Part shown: piece after piece, positions 26,602-36,265 of the stretch
Layout: each line of letters opens with the position of its first letter
Position numbering within the stretch: the first letter of the stretch is position 1
Origin: Niabella agricola
GTDB lineage: Bacteria; Bacteroidota; Bacteroidia; Chitinophagales; Chitinophagaceae
NCBI RefSeq assembly: GCF_021538615.1
Contig: NZ_JAJHIZ010000003.1
Location: 1,984,001-2,048,000, forward strand
Direction: 5' to 3'
DNA length: 64,000 bases
The notes under the pieces: model-generated
The model's input: the letters and a program-made list of their open reading frames with translations, nothing else
The model's database searches: none
What the model was told of the DNA's origin: nothing
Translations under genes and position numbers: made by a program

Positions 26602-26611
26602 CTGTTTGAAT

Positions 26612-27931
26612 TTACGACCATTTTTTTATACGGTGTCCATAGAAAGCATAAAAAACCAGGTAGGCATAGCAGGGTACCAATACCCAGTAAGCTTCACGGG
26701 TTCCATGCAGGTCTGCCAGGTGGCCGTATACCAGTGGCAGGATCCCGTTACCGCAAAGCCCCATAATCATTACAGAAGCACCCAGCTTGGTAAATCTTCC
26801 CAGCCCGTTTATGGCCAGCGGCCAGATGCCCGCCCATATCAGCGAATTGGCCAGACCCAGCAGCGCCACAAACCAGATGGAAGCATCGATGGTATGCCCC
26901 AAAAAGGTACTGCTACCTTTTATAAAAAGGATCAGGAACGAAAAGAGGGTGCCCAGCAGGGTGCATACCTGCAAAGCCCGTTTCTGGCTGATAAACCGGG
27001 GGATCAGGATGACGCCCAGCAGGTAACCGCAGATGGTTGCAAATAACGTATAAGAAGGAAAGACCTTTGCCTCCAGCAGGGGCATGTGCATGGATGTAGC
27101 GTAGCCGATGATTGTATCAATAGAGATTACCTGTGTGCCCACATGCAGGAAGATGGCCACCGCTCCCAGGATCAGGTAGGGAAAATCGAAAATACTTTTT
27201 TTATCCGCATTGGCCTTCAATACCTCCGGGTCTTCTTTTTCCGTATTGATCTCCGGCAACGGCGATTTCATAATCAGCAATCCCAGTAACAGCAGCACGA
27301 TACCCACCACAAAATAAGGCACCATTACCCGTTGGATCAGCTCATCCAGCACCTGTTCCCGTTCGCCCGGTTGCATCAGGGGAATGCGTTTGAACAATTC
27401 GGTATCGGTTTTCCGTAAGATAACCGCTGCAAAGATCAGCGGGGCCAGTATGCCCGCACCCTTGTTGCATACGCCCAGGATACTGATGCGCTGCGCCGCA
27501 CGATCGATAGGGCCAAGAATGGTGATGTACGGGTTGGCCGCTGTTTGCAGTACCGACAGCCCTACGCCCAGCGCAAACAAACCGGTTAAGAACAGGCCAT
27601 AGGTACGTACCGCGGCCGCCGGTATAAACAGGAAGGCCCCGATGGCCATCACTCCAAAGCCGATGGCCATTCCTTTTTTAAACCCTGTACGCTTTAACAG
27701 GTACGAAGCCGGCACAGAAATGATCAGGTAGGAGATATAAAAAGCGAAGGTCACAAAATACGATTCAAAGGTGGTAAGTTCGCAGGCGATCTTGAAGTAC
27801 GGGATCAGGATAGAGTTGACCCAGGAGATAAAGCCGATCACAAAAAACACTACGGCAATAATGCCTATGGAAACGCCCACCTGTTTATTTGTAAGTGCGG
27901 CAGCAGATACGTTTGTATTTTTTTCTTTCAT
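26612..27931 (-). CDS. nagP: Sugar:H+ symporter of the FucP/NagP type
   Basis: 439 residues with twelve predicted membrane helices. It belongs to the fucose-galactose-hexose branch of the major facilitator superfamily: WVNSILIPYFK in the first loop, GVGLSVLQTAANPYITILGP in helix 4-5, NSLIWAGIWPLAINGLGRFTKLGASVMIMGLCGNGILPLVYG in the C-terminal half. Its position in front of nagA and opposite nagB strongly suggests it imports N-acetylglucosamine, like NagP of Shewanella and Xanthomonas. The transported sugar is inferred from context only. Confidence 0.85.
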   Translation of the reverse strand: MKEKNTNVSAAALTNKQVGVSIGIIAVVFFVIGFISWVNSILIPYFKIACELTTFESYFVTFAFYISYLIISVPASYLLKRTGFKKGMAIGFGVMAIGAFLFIPAAAVRTYGLFLTGLFALGVGLSVLQTAANPYITILGPIDRAAQRISILGVCNKGAGILAPLIFAAVILRKTDTELFKRIPLMQPGEREQVLDELIQRVMVPYFVVGIVLLLLGLLIMKSPLPEINTEKEDPEVLKANADKKSIFDFPYLILGAVAIFLHVGTQVISIDTIIGYATSMHMPLLEAKVFPSYTLFATICGYLLGVILIPRFISQKRALQVCTLLGTLFSFLILFIKGSSTFLGHTIDASIWFVALLGLANSLIWAGIWPLAINGLGRFTKLGASVMIMGLCGNGILPLVYGHLADLHGTREAYWVLVPCYAYLVFYAFYGHRIKKWS

Positions 27932-28010
27932 ATTATCGTCGTGATCAGGGTTGACGGCCTTTTGATCGTTTTTTGCTAAGTTATCGATTATTCATGTGCT
28001 TCTTCTTTTT

Positions 28011-28018
28011 CAAATGTA
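28011..28018 (-). promoter_or_regulatory. -7 box of the nagP-nagA promoter
   Basis: Read on the minus strand this is TACATTTG, an exact TAnnTTTG. Operator O1 (28026-28041) lies immediately upstream, between the -7 box and the expected -33 position, so bound repressor would block RNA polymerase. Confidence 0.55.
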
Positions 28019-28025
28019 CAAATAA

Positions 28026-28041
28026 CCGGTAACGTTACCGG
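28026..28041. promoter_or_regulatory. LacI-type operator O1, nagP/nagB1 intergenic region
   Basis: CCGGTAACGTTACCGG is a perfect 16-bp palindrome with a central CG, the typical LacI/GalR operator form. It sits in the divergent region between the transporter operon and nagB1 and is the best copy of a motif that recurs at four other places in the window. Confidence 0.8.
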
Positions 28042-28050
28042 AATCCTTGC

Positions 28051-28064
28051 CGATAACGTTACCG
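28051..28064. promoter_or_regulatory. LacI-type operator O2, upstream of nagB1
   Basis: CGATAACGTTACCG, one base off perfect symmetry, centred 24 bp from O1. It is followed by GTTGTTTTATTCA, a stretch also found behind the corresponding operator of nagB2. Confidence 0.7.
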
Positions 28065-28108
28065 TTGTTTTATTCAGCAGTGCGCTTTCATTCCTCTTTG
28101 TTAATTGA

Positions 28109-28116
28109 TACTTTTG
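28109..28116 (+). promoter_or_regulatory. -7 box of nagB1
   Basis: TACTTTTG matches TAnnTTTG. The surrounding GTTAATTgATACTTTTGa is shared with the nagB2 promoter, which supports its function. No good -33 element is evident, so activation or a weak promoter is possible. Confidence 0.5.
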
Positions 28117-28163
28117 ATCCCGCGATATGCCTATCGCCTCACCCTTAAAATTAGTTTATTGTT

Positions 28164-28907
28164 ATGGATTTGATCATACAAAACGATAAGTATGCCCTTG
28201 GAAATGCAGCCGGTACAAAAGCAGCCACCCTCATCCGCAGCGCCATTGCGCAAACCGGGAAAGCAAACATCATCCTGGCCACCGGCACCAGCCAGTTCCA
28301 GACCCTGGAGCAGCTGATCCGGGAAGATATCGACTGGAGCAAAGTAGTGATGTTTCACCTCGACGAATACATCGGGCTGCCCATTACCCACCCCGCCAGC
28401 TTCAGGAAATATCTTAAAGAGCGTTTCCTGGATAAAGTAGCTCCGTTAAAAGCGTATTACCTCATTAATGGTGAAAACAATGCGGAAGAAGAACGCCAGC
28501 GGTTAAACCAGCTCATCCGCCAATACCCCATTGATGTTGCCCTGGTAGGCATCGGTGAAAACGGGCACCTGGCATTTAACGATCCGCCTGCTGATTTTAA
28601 TACCGAGGATCCTTACCTGATCGTAAGCCTGGATGAAAAATGCCGTCTTCAGCAGATGGGCGAGGGCTGGTTTGCCACCGTGGATGAAGTACCAGCACAA
28701 GCCATCAGTATGTCGGTAAAGCAGATCATGAAATCGGCTCATATCATTTGCTCTGTGCCGGACAGTCGCAAGGCACAGGCCATTAAAGATTGCGTAGAAC
28801 GCCCGGTGAGTCCGCTTTTCCCGGCAAGTATTTTACAGGAGCATCCTTCCTGTGGGTTATACCTGGATGTGACTTCTGCCGCCTTGCTGGCACCGGTGCA
28901 TAAATAG
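28164..28907 (+). CDS. nagB: Glucosamine-6-phosphate deaminase, copy 1
   Basis: 247 residues. Converts glucosamine-6-phosphate to fructose-6-phosphate and ammonia. Short-form NagB features: ATGTSQFQTLEQL (phosphate loop), MFHLDEYIG with catalytic Asp67, HPASFRKYLKERF, and VALVGIGENGHLAFNDPP (128-142) holding the His/Glu catalytic pair. It lacks the C-terminal allosteric extension of the 266-residue E. coli enzyme, as expected for the shorter type. A second nagB at 50120 is about 83 percent identical by my count, without gaps. It probably shares a transcript with the GH109-type gene 61 bp downstream. Confidence 0.95.
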   Translation: MDLIIQNDKYALGNAAGTKAATLIRSAIAQTGKANIILATGTSQFQTLEQLIREDIDWSKVVMFHLDEYIGLPITHPASFRKYLKERFLDKVAPLKAYYLINGENNAEEERQRLNQLIRQYPIDVALVGIGENGHLAFNDPPADFNTEDPYLIVSLDEKCRLQQMGEGWFATVDEVPAQAISMSVKQIMKSAHIICSVPDSRKAQAIKDCVERPVSPLFPASILQEHPSCGLYLDVTSAALLAPVHK

Positions 28908-28968
28908 TAGCGGTCCGGCCATAAGTGCGGCATCATTTTTTATATTCCGAAAGGCTGAAATTTGCTTT

Positions 28969-30372
28969 ATGAATCAGAACAGAAGAGACTTTTTAAAAAT
29001 ATTCGGTGTCCTCGGAGCCGGTGCTGTCAGCGCAGGTGCTGCAGAAGCCAGCATCCTTCCGTCTTCCCTGCTGGCTCCGGGCGTAAACATGAACAATTAC
29101 CGGGCGCCGAAGCTGGAAACCGTGCGCATTGGTTTTATAGGTGTAGGCAACCGCGGCGCTGCCGCCGTTAAACGGGTATGCTATATCGAAAATGTGGCAG
29201 TAAATGCCATTTGCGATATCCGCCCCGAGCGGGCGCGGCTGGCAAAAGAAAGTATCAAGAACAGTGGCTTTAACCCGGTATTATATACAGACAAGGCCGA
29301 TGACTGGATGCGGCTCTGCGAACGCAAGGACATCGACGTGGTGTATATTGCCACACACTGGAAGCTGCATATCCCCATTGCTATTTATGCCATGGCACAC
29401 GGTAAACATGTGGCCATGGAGATTGGCACCAATGACAATATACAGGAAGCCTGGGACCTGGTAAAAGCTTCCGAAACCTATCAACGGCATTGCATTTTCC
29501 TGGAAAACTGTTGTTATGATTTTTTTGAGCTGCTGACCTTAAACATGGCGCGCCAGGGCTTTTTCGGAGAGATCATTCATGGCGAGGGCGCCTATATACA
29601 CGATATTGCCGAAAGCCTTTTTGATCCTTCCAAACGTTTTGACCTGTGGCGGCTCCGGGAAAATGCTAACCGCAACGGCAACCTGTATCCCACACACGGG
29701 CTTGGGCCTATCTGCAATATCATGAACATTAACCGGGGCGATAAAATGGAATACCTGGTATCGATGAGCAGCAATGATTTTACCTTGAACGAACTGGAAA
29801 AAGAAGCCTACCGGAAAGATCCGGTAATGTTCAAACCCTTTCTGAATGCACCCTTCCGGGGAAATATGAATACGTCCGTTATCAAAACATTCAAAGGCAA
29901 GACCATTATGCTACAGCATGACACCAGCTCGCCCAGGGTGTATTCACGACTGCACCTTATCAGCGGCACCAGGGCCGCGGCACAAAAATATCCCCTGCCC
30001 GGCAGGATATCGGTGGGTCATGAAGACTGGCTGCCAGAAGCAGAAATGAAAAAGATTGAAGATAAATACACCTTGCCGCTGGTAAAACACCTGGGTGAAA
30101 TGGCCAAGCAGGTTGGCGGTCATGGCGGCATGGACTTCCTGATGGACTGGCGCTGGGTAGATTGCCTGCGCAACGGGTTACCGGTTGATCACAACGTATA
30201 TGATGCCGCGCTCTGGTCATCAATTGGTCCTTTAAGTGAAAAATCCGTAGCCGGGAAATCCATCCCTGTTGCCGTTCCGGATTTTACAAAGGGCGCCTGG
30301 AAGACCAATGCACCACTTCTTTTTTCAATTGAGCATGGTAATCTTACCGGCGTAAAACCCATTAAAGCATAG
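28969..30372 (+). CDS. GH109-type NAD-dependent glycosidase (Gfo/Idh/MocA fold)
   Basis: 467 residues. A twin-arginine-like N-terminus (NRRDFLK then a hydrophobic stretch) indicates folded export with bound cofactor. The Rossmann motif is RIGFIGVGNRG (GxGxxG at 58-63), then YIATHWKLHIPIAIYAM and AMEIGTN. The middle and end match GH109 alpha-N-acetylgalactosaminidase of Elizabethkingia from memory: LENCCYDFFELLTLNMARQG, FGEIIHGEGAYIHDI, NGNLYPTHGLGPICNIMNINRGD, GHGGMDFLMDW, LSEKSVAGKSIPVAVPDFTKGAWK. It therefore probably uses tightly bound NAD to cleave a GalNAc or related amino-sugar glycoside in the periplasm. The exact sugar is not proven. Confidence 0.88.
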   Translation: MNQNRRDFLKIFGVLGAGAVSAGAAEASILPSSLLAPGVNMNNYRAPKLETVRIGFIGVGNRGAAAVKRVCYIENVAVNAICDIRPERARLAKESIKNSGFNPVLYTDKADDWMRLCERKDIDVVYIATHWKLHIPIAIYAMAHGKHVAMEIGTNDNIQEAWDLVKASETYQRHCIFLENCCYDFFELLTLNMARQGFFGEIIHGEGAYIHDIAESLFDPSKRFDLWRLRENANRNGNLYPTHGLGPICNIMNINRGDKMEYLVSMSSNDFTLNELEKEAYRKDPVMFKPFLNAPFRGNMNTSVIKTFKGKTIMLQHDTSSPRVYSRLHLISGTRAAAQKYPLPGRISVGHEDWLPEAEMKKIEDKYTLPLVKHLGEMAKQVGGHGGMDFLMDWRWVDCLRNGLPVDHNVYDAALWSSIGPLSEKSVAGKSIPVAVPDFTKGAWKTNAPLLFSIEHGNLTGVKPIKA

Positions 30373-30392
30373 AACCATTTGCGAGAACCTCC

Positions 30393-31085
30393 CCGGGGAT
30401 GGGTGCGGATTGGTTCGCGGATTACGCGGACATTTACATACACTATTTTATCAGCTCTTATCTGCGGTAAACTTTCCCCGCGGATCAGCGCGGATTGGTT
30501 CGCGGATTTATGCGTACATTTACATACACTATTTTATTCAGCGCTTATCTGCGGTAAACTTTCCCCGCGGATCAGCGCGGATTGGTTCGCGGATTTATGC
30601 GGACATTTACATACACTATTTTATCAGCGCTTATCTGCGGTAAACTTTCCCCGCGGATCAGCGCGGATTGGTTCGCGGATTTACGCGGCTCGTTACATAA
30701 ACGCATACATCAGCGCTTATCTGCGGTAATCTTTCCCCGCGGATCGGCGCGGATTGGTTCGCGGATTTACGCGGCTCGTTACATAAACGCATACACTATT
30801 TTATCAGCGCTTATCTGCGGTAAACTCCCCCGCGGATCAGCGCGGATTGGTTCGCGGATTTACGCGGCTCGTTACATAAACGCATACATCAGCGTTCATC
30901 TGCGGTAATCTTTCCCCGCGGATCGGCGCGGATTGGTTCGCGGATTTACGCGGCTCGTTACATAAACGCATACACTATTTTATCAGCGCTTATCTGCGGT
31001 AAATTTTCCCCGCGGATCAGCGCGGATTGGTTCGCGGATTTATGCGGCTCATTACATAAACGCATACATCAGCGTTCATCTGTGG
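30393..31085. repeat. Eight-copy tandem repeat array (85-94 bp units)
   Basis: The phrase GCGGATTGGTTCGCGGATT begins at 30405 (variant), 30490, 30577, 30663, 30749, 30842, 30928 and 31022, giving periods of 85, 87, 86, 86, 93, 86 and 94 bp. Each unit carries TCAGCGCTTATCTGCGGTAA-like and CATACACTATTTTATCAGCG-like segments; from the fourth copy a short (B) and long (A) unit alternate, making a higher-order repeat of about 180 bp. Frames stay open across it in several phases because the units lack stops; these are not genes. It separates the GH109-type gene from SusC. Confidence 0.9.
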
Positions 31086-31138
31086 GAAAACGCTAACCTC
31101 ACCTGCAGGAAGACACAGCGCATCTTCAGATCTTTTTC

Positions 31139-31164
31139 CGAGAACGTTACCGGGAACGCTCTCA
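31139..31164. promoter_or_regulatory. Paired LacI-type operators upstream of SusC (31289)
   Basis: Two overlapping 14-bp sites, CGAGAACGTTACCG (31139-31152) and CGGGAACGCTCTCA (31151-31164), centred 12 bp apart. The first has a perfect right half; the second is degenerate. The same 12-bp pairing occurs before the other regulated SusC gene at 55168-55193. Confidence 0.6.
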
Positions 31165-31288
31165 TAGTTTTTGATTGTTCCGCTGATCTTAATGTTAGTA
31201 AAAAATCAGTATTCTTGTTTGGCAAAAAATCGAGATGCTTGCACCTGTTTCGATCATTCCTTAAGAGAAACCTGCATAAAACAACTAA

Positions 31289-34200
31289 ATGATGAAAACT
31301 TTTTTATTATCATTCATGATGCTTCTTTGTCCTGGTATTACGCTGTTTGCGCAATCGGGCGTTGAAGGTCAGGTGCTCAGCCGGTCTGACAACCGCCCGC
31401 TGGCCGACGTCAACGTTTCACTAAAAGGCACGGCAACAGCCGTACGTACCGGCCCCGACGGAAAATACCGGTTGTCCGTAGTCAATACCTCAACTGCCGT
31501 TCTTGTTTTCAGTCATGTAGGTTTTAAAACCTATGAAACAGCCGTCAAGGGCCTGCCGGTGCTCAACGTTTTTATGGACAGCAACAGCACAGAGATGAAC
31601 GAGGTAGTAGCCATCGGCTATGCCACGGTTAAACGCAAAGATCTTACAGGCTCCATCTCCTCTGTAACCGCACGCCAGATCGTTGATATCCCCATTGCTT
31701 CTGCAGCCGAAGCCCTTAACGGGCGCCTGGCGGGTGTGCAGATCACCACTTCAGAAGGTGCGCCCGGTGCGGAAGTAAAGATCCGGATCCGCGGCGGCAA
31801 CTCCATTACGCAGGATAACTCGCCCATGTACATTGTAGACGGCATACAGGTAGAAGACGGCCTGACAGGTCTGGCCCCGCAGGATATCGAATCCGTGGAT
31901 GTTTTGAAAGATGCATCTGCCACGGCTATTTATGGGGCAAGAGGCGCCAACGGGGTCATCATCATCAACACCAAGGGCGGCCGGGAAATGAAGACCACCG
32001 TTAGCTATAACGGCATCTTTGGCTACAATACCCTCGCCAATAAACTGGAAGTCATGAGTCCTTATGAGTTTGGTGTATGGCAATGGGAACGGGCCGGTGC
32101 CTATGCTACCGGCAAACACGATGTATACGGAACCTGGGCCGATATCCAGGCGCTTAAGAACATGCCTGCGGTCGACTGGCAGGAGAAAGTGCTCAACAAC
32201 CCGGCCTTTCAGCAAACACATAACCTTAGTGTAACCGGGGGCAATAAAGCTACCCAGTTCAACATCAGCTATACCGGTAATAACCAGAAGGGCATCGTGC
32301 TCAACTCGGTGTATAAACGGCACCTGCTCAACTTCCGTTTTGCCCATACCGTAAGCAGTAAACTGAAAATAGGATTAAACACCCGCTATAACCGCCAGGA
32401 GATTGAAGGAGCAGGCACTTCGGATGCCGGCGCACAACACTTTAATAAGTTGCGCAATGTAGTCAAATACCGTCCCCTCATTATGGGCGATGTGGCCGAA
32501 GATGAGATCGATGAAAATTACTACAATGAAATCGGCGTGGGTAACGGGCTGGCGCTCATCAACCCCATTGCACTGAATAACGCAGAATACCGGCATACCG
32601 GAAAAAACCTTTTAAACCTCAACGGCTTTATCAACTACAATTTTGCAAAGGGCTTTACCTTCAGAAGCACGCTGGGTGTAGATCTCAACCAGATCAAACT
32701 AAAAAACTTCGATGATGCCGAATCACTCAAAGGCCGCTTCCTGGGCGGTGGCAGGGCCATGGTGCAGATTAACGATTACGAAGGGCAAACCCTCGACTTT
32801 GCCAATACACTAACCTATACGCCCAGGCTTGGCAAAGGGCACAGCCTTAACATCCTGGCCGGACATGAAATTTACAACGCCCGCAATGAAATCATCGACA
32901 ACCAGGTGCGGGACTTTCCCATGGGCATCACTGCAGAAAAAGCACTGGCCCAATTGTCGCTGGGCATCCCCGTTGTACTTTCCCCCAGTACCTCCGGCAC
33001 GGAGAGCCGTACTGTATCCTTCTTTGGCCGTTCTAACTACAGCTATGCTGATAAATACCTGCTCACCCTTACCATGCGTGCAGACGGCTCTTCCAAATTT
33101 TCGGCTGATAACCGCTGGGGTTATTTCCCCTCCGCGGCCCTGGCCTGGAGGATCTCCAATGAATCCTTCATGCAACAGCTTACATTCATTTCCGATATGA
33201 AATTCCGCCTCACCTATGGGGTTGCGGGCAACAACCGCATCCAGGATTATCTTTACTTCAGCGCCTACCGGAATGCGGGCCAGTACAATTTGCTGGAAAC
33301 CGTAATCCCCGCGCAAACCATCGCTACGCTGGCCAATAAGGACCTGAAATGGGAAACCACACGCTCCGCCAATATTGGTCTGGACCTGTCGCTGTTCAAT
33401 AACCGGCTGCAACTGACGGCGGACGCTTACCTCAACCGCACACACGACCTGCTGGTAAATGCACCCATTCCCTATAATTCGGGCTATAAAACACAGTTGC
33501 AAAATGTGGGGCAAACTGAAAACAAGGGACTGGAGTTCCAGCTGAAGGGAGTAATCATCAACCACAGCGATTTTAACTGGAACGCCGACCTCAATATTTC
33601 CTTCAACCGAAATAAAATTGTAAAGCTGGCGCGGCAACAGGATTTTTACCTCGTTGCCTCCGGTATTGCCCCCAGCAGTTATCCACCGGACTTTATTGTA
33701 AAAGTAGGACAACCCGTGGGCACCATGATCGGCTGGATCTCCGATGGCTTTTATACCGTGGATGATTTTAACTGGAGCGGCACCACCCCCACCCTCAAAC
33801 CCGGGCAACCCGATCCCAGCAGCATTTTTGGTGAAAAAGCCGCACCAGGTATGATGAAATACAAAGACATCGACGGCAACGGCATCGTAAACCTGGATGA
33901 CCAGACCATCATCGGCAATCCCAATCCCAAATTCACAGGCGGCTTTAACCAGCAGCTCCGCTATAAAAATTTTGATATGAGCGTGTTCCTCAATTTTGTA
34001 TATGGCAACGATGTTTTCAATGCCAACAAAATGGAGTTCACCAACGGCTATAACGGCGGCACTAACCTGCTGGCCATTATGAATGACCGCTGGAAAAAGC
34101 TGGATGAAAACGGCAACCTGGTAACAGACCCCGTAAAGCTGGCAGAAATGAACCGCAACACCAGGATCTGGACGCCCAAATCCGGCAGCGGTGCCTTCGG

Positions 34201-34471
34201 CCTGAATTCATGGGCCATTGAAGATGGGTCCTTTTTACGCGTAAACAATATTACCCTGGGATATACCCTGCCCGCCGCTATTACCCAACGTGCCAAAATT
34301 TCCAAACTGCGTTTTTATGCTACGGTCAATAATCTCTGGGTCATTACCGGGTATACCGGTTTTGATCCGGAAGTAAGCAACCGCTCCAATGGTGGTGTGG
34401 TAGCCGGTGTAGACTATGCCGCCTATCCCCGGAGCCGTGCTTACCTGTTTGGTGTTAATCTCTCATTTTAA
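31289..34471 (+). CDS. SusC/RagA TonB-dependent transporter, amino-sugar module A
   Basis: 1060 residues. Signal peptide (LLSFMMLLCPGITLFAQ), CarboxypepD-like domain (VEGQVLSRSDNRPLADVNVSLKG to VFSHVGFKTYE), plug with NEVVAIGYATVKRKDLTGSISS, TSEGAPGAEVKIRIRGGNSITQ, YIVDGIQVEDGLTGL and VLKDASATAIYGARGANGVIIINTKGG, then the large barrel ending in LFGVNLSF. It has no STN domain, so it is controlled from outside (apparently by the LacI-type repressor) rather than by a FecR relay. It is a close paralogue of the SusC at 55385. It imports an oligosaccharide together with the SusD 12 bp downstream. Confidence 0.95.
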   Translation: MMKTFLLSFMMLLCPGITLFAQSGVEGQVLSRSDNRPLADVNVSLKGTATAVRTGPDGKYRLSVVNTSTAVLVFSHVGFKTYETAVKGLPVLNVFMDSNSTEMNEVVAIGYATVKRKDLTGSISSVTARQIVDIPIASAAEALNGRLAGVQITTSEGAPGAEVKIRIRGGNSITQDNSPMYIVDGIQVEDGLTGLAPQDIESVDVLKDASATAIYGARGANGVIIINTKGGREMKTTVSYNGIFGYNTLANKLEVMSPYEFGVWQWERAGAYATGKHDVYGTWADIQALKNMPAVDWQEKVLNNPAFQQTHNLSVTGGNKATQFNISYTGNNQKGIVLNSVYKRHLLNFRFAHTVSSKLKIGLNTRYNRQEIEGAGTSDAGAQHFNKLRNVVKYRPLIMGDVAEDEIDENYYNEIGVGNGLALINPIALNNAEYRHTGKNLLNLNGFINYNFAKGFTFRSTLGVDLNQIKLKNFDDAESLKGRFLGGGRAMVQINDYEGQTLDFANTLTYTPRLGKGHSLNILAGHEIYNARNEIIDNQVRDFPMGITAEKALAQLSLGIPVVLSPSTSGTESRTVSFFGRSNYSYADKYLLTLTMRADGSSKFSADNRWGYFPSAALAWRISNESFMQQLTFISDMKFRLTYGVAGNNRIQDYLYFSAYRNAGQYNLLETVIPAQTIATLANKDLKWETTRSANIGLDLSLFNNRLQLTADAYLNRTHDLLVNAPIPYNSGYKTQLQNVGQTENKGLEFQLKGVIINHSDFNWNADLNISFNRNKIVKLARQQDFYLVASGIAPSSYPPDFIVKVGQPVGTMIGWISDGFYTVDDFNWSGTTPTLKPGQPDPSSIFGEKAAPGMMKYKDIDGNGIVNLDDQTIIGNPNPKFTGGFNQQLRYKNFDMSVFLNFVYGNDVFNANKMEFTNGYNGGTNLLAIMNDRWKKLDENGNLVTDPVKLAEMNRNTRIWTPKSGSGAFGLNSWAIEDGSFLRVNNITLGYTLPAAITQRAKISKLRFYATVNNLWVITGYTGFDPEVSNRSNGGVVAGVDYAAYPRSRAYLFGVNLSF

Positions 34472-34483
34472 ATCTGTCTGATC

Positions 34484-36265
34484 ATGAAATACAATAAAGC
34501 CACTGTCATCTTCCTGCTCTGCTGCCTTTTAGCAGCCCCGTTCAGCTCCTGTAAAAAATACCTGGACATGGAGAATCCGGATACGCTTTTCAGTGAAGAA
34601 AATATTTTCAGCAATGTGGCCAATGCTACCAGTGCCACCATGGGCGTATACGCCATGCTTTCCCGCGTATTTAACGGAGGCACCATTCCCACCCGTTTTT
34701 CGCTGGATAGCGATGAGGGCTGGGGCACCACCGGCAGCGGCGACAATGGCCAGGCCGATATCTCGCGCTACAACATCAACCCCACCAACAACCAGCTCAC
34801 CCTGGCTTTTGAAAACCTGTACCTGGGTATTGAGCGTGCTAACAATTGCATTAAGAACATTCCCAAAATGAACCTGTATACCAACGGCAGCGCCGCTGAA
34901 CAGGCAGCGTTAAAGCGCCTGCATGGGGAGGCCTTAACGCTGCGTGCCTTTTTTTACCTGGAGTTGATTAAAAACTGGGGCGATGTGCCCGCCCCTTTTG
35001 AACCCAGCCTGGACCAGAAAGACCTGGCCCTACCTAAAACAGACCGCGACCAGATCTACGACCGCATCCTCGCCGATCTTAAAACCGCGGAAGACCTGGT
35101 ACCCTGGCGGGGCGAAGGCGTTGCCGCCGTACTGGACGAACGGCTCACCAGGGGCAGTGTAAAAGCCATCCGTGCCAAGATCGCTTTATACGCCGCCGGT
35201 TATTCCCTTCGCAAATCAAGACAGATGGAGCGCCGGCAGGATTACCTCAAGTTATACGAGATCGTCCGCGATGAATGCCGCGACATCATTCAAAAACCCG
35301 ATAAACACCGCCTCAACCCCAGCTTTAAAGCCGTTTTTAAAGACAATATCCTCGCGTATAAAATTGAACCCAATGGTGAAGTGCTTTTTGAAACCGGTGT
35401 AGGCCGCACGGCTGTTGAGGGCAGCACCGGATATATTGACGGGCCGCGTTATGTGCCTGTAGGCCTTACCGCCCTGGCCGGCAGCGGCGGCTCCTTCCAT
35501 GTGCTGCCCTCCTACCTGTATGCGTTCAGTAAATATGATACCCGCCGGGATGTATCCTTTGCGCCGTATAATACCAACCTTAATACCATGATCCGTACGC
35601 CCATCACCATGAACTCCTGGGTACTGGGCAAGTTCCGGCTCGACTGGCTCAACCCGCTGCCCAACTCCACCGCCCAGCAATGGGGTGTAAACACACCGCT
35701 GGTGCGCCTGCCGGATGTGCTGCTGATGTTTGCCGAGGTGGAGAACGAGCTCAACAACGGACCCACACCGGAAGCCATTGCTGCTTTTGAGGCGGTACGT
35801 AAACGGGCCTTCCTGGGCAATGAAGATAAAATGGGCGCTACACCTGCCGATAAAGAAGGATTTTTTGCCGCTGTTAAAAACGAGCGCTGGTTTGAATTTG
35901 CCGGTGAAGGCATCCGCAAATACGACCTCATCCGCTGGAACCAGCTGGGGACAAGGATTGCAGCGGCCAAGGCCGTACTGAATCAAATGCTGGCCAAAAC
36001 CCCGCCCTACGATAACCTGCCCCAAACCATGTGGTACAAGACCAATACGCCCGGCGATATTGTATGGGGCAATGCACTGGATGAAAAAACGCCTTCCACT
36101 CCTATACCGCCCGGCTATGCCGCTATAGCGTGGATGAGTGCTTTAAACGCCAAATACATCGACAACCTGGCACAGGGCTTCCAGGCCAACAAAAATGAAC
36201 TGTTGCCCATCCCGCTTACCTCGATCAACTCCAACCCCAACCTTACACAGGATTATGGTTATTAA
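34484..36265 (+). CDS. SusD/RagB-family lipoprotein, module A
   Basis: 593 residues. Lipobox FSSC (Cys23) then KKYLDMENPDTLFSEENIFSNVANATSATMGVYAML, LYLGIERANNCIKNIPKM, LHGEALTLRAFFYLELIKNWGDVPAPF, VKAIRAKIALYAAGYSLRKS, LVRLPDVLLMFAEVENELNNGPTPEAI and WFEFAGEGIRKYDLIRWNQLG, all standard SusD helices. It caps the SusC encoded 12 bp upstream and sets glycan specificity. The final 11 bp overlap the start of the DUF4838 gene, so the three are translated from one transcript. Confidence 0.95.
   Translation: MKYNKATVIFLLCCLLAAPFSSCKKYLDMENPDTLFSEENIFSNVANATSATMGVYAMLSRVFNGGTIPTRFSLDSDEGWGTTGSGDNGQADISRYNINPTNNQLTLAFENLYLGIERANNCIKNIPKMNLYTNGSAAEQAALKRLHGEALTLRAFFYLELIKNWGDVPAPFEPSLDQKDLALPKTDRDQIYDRILADLKTAEDLVPWRGEGVAAVLDERLTRGSVKAIRAKIALYAAGYSLRKSRQMERRQDYLKLYEIVRDECRDIIQKPDKHRLNPSFKAVFKDNILAYKIEPNGEVLFETGVGRTAVEGSTGYIDGPRYVPVGLTALAGSGGSFHVLPSYLYAFSKYDTRRDVSFAPYNTNLNTMIRTPITMNSWVLGKFRLDWLNPLPNSTAQQWGVNTPLVRLPDVLLMFAEVENELNNGPTPEAIAAFEAVRKRAFLGNEDKMGATPADKEGFFAAVKNERWFEFAGEGIRKYDLIRWNQLGTRIAAAKAVLNQMLAKTPPYDNLPQTMWYKTNTPGDIVWGNALDEKTPSTPIPPGYAAIAWMSALNAKYIDNLAQGFQANKNELLPIPLTSINSNPNLTQDYGY

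Noticed and set aside
28969..30372. Ordinary sugar dehydrogenase of the Gfo/Idh/MocA family
   Set aside because: The Tat-type signal, THGLGP and GHGGMD blocks and C-terminal motifs match the GH109 hydrolase branch better, though a dehydrogenase cannot be excluded from sequence alone.
30379..30908. Three long overlapping open frames of about 77-116 codons across 30.4-30.9 kb
   Set aside because: They are produced by a stop-free tandem repeat read in several phases; the translated text is the same repeated phrase, no signal or family match, and no start context.
30393..31085. CRISPR-like periodicity
   Set aside because: Unit-to-unit variation lies inside the repeats; there are no unique spacers of constant size and no cas genes in the window.
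32810..33808. A 332-codon frame antisense to SusC
   Set aside because: It lies entirely within a well-supported SusC gene; long antisense frames are expected from the codon use of such genes, and no family is recognisable.
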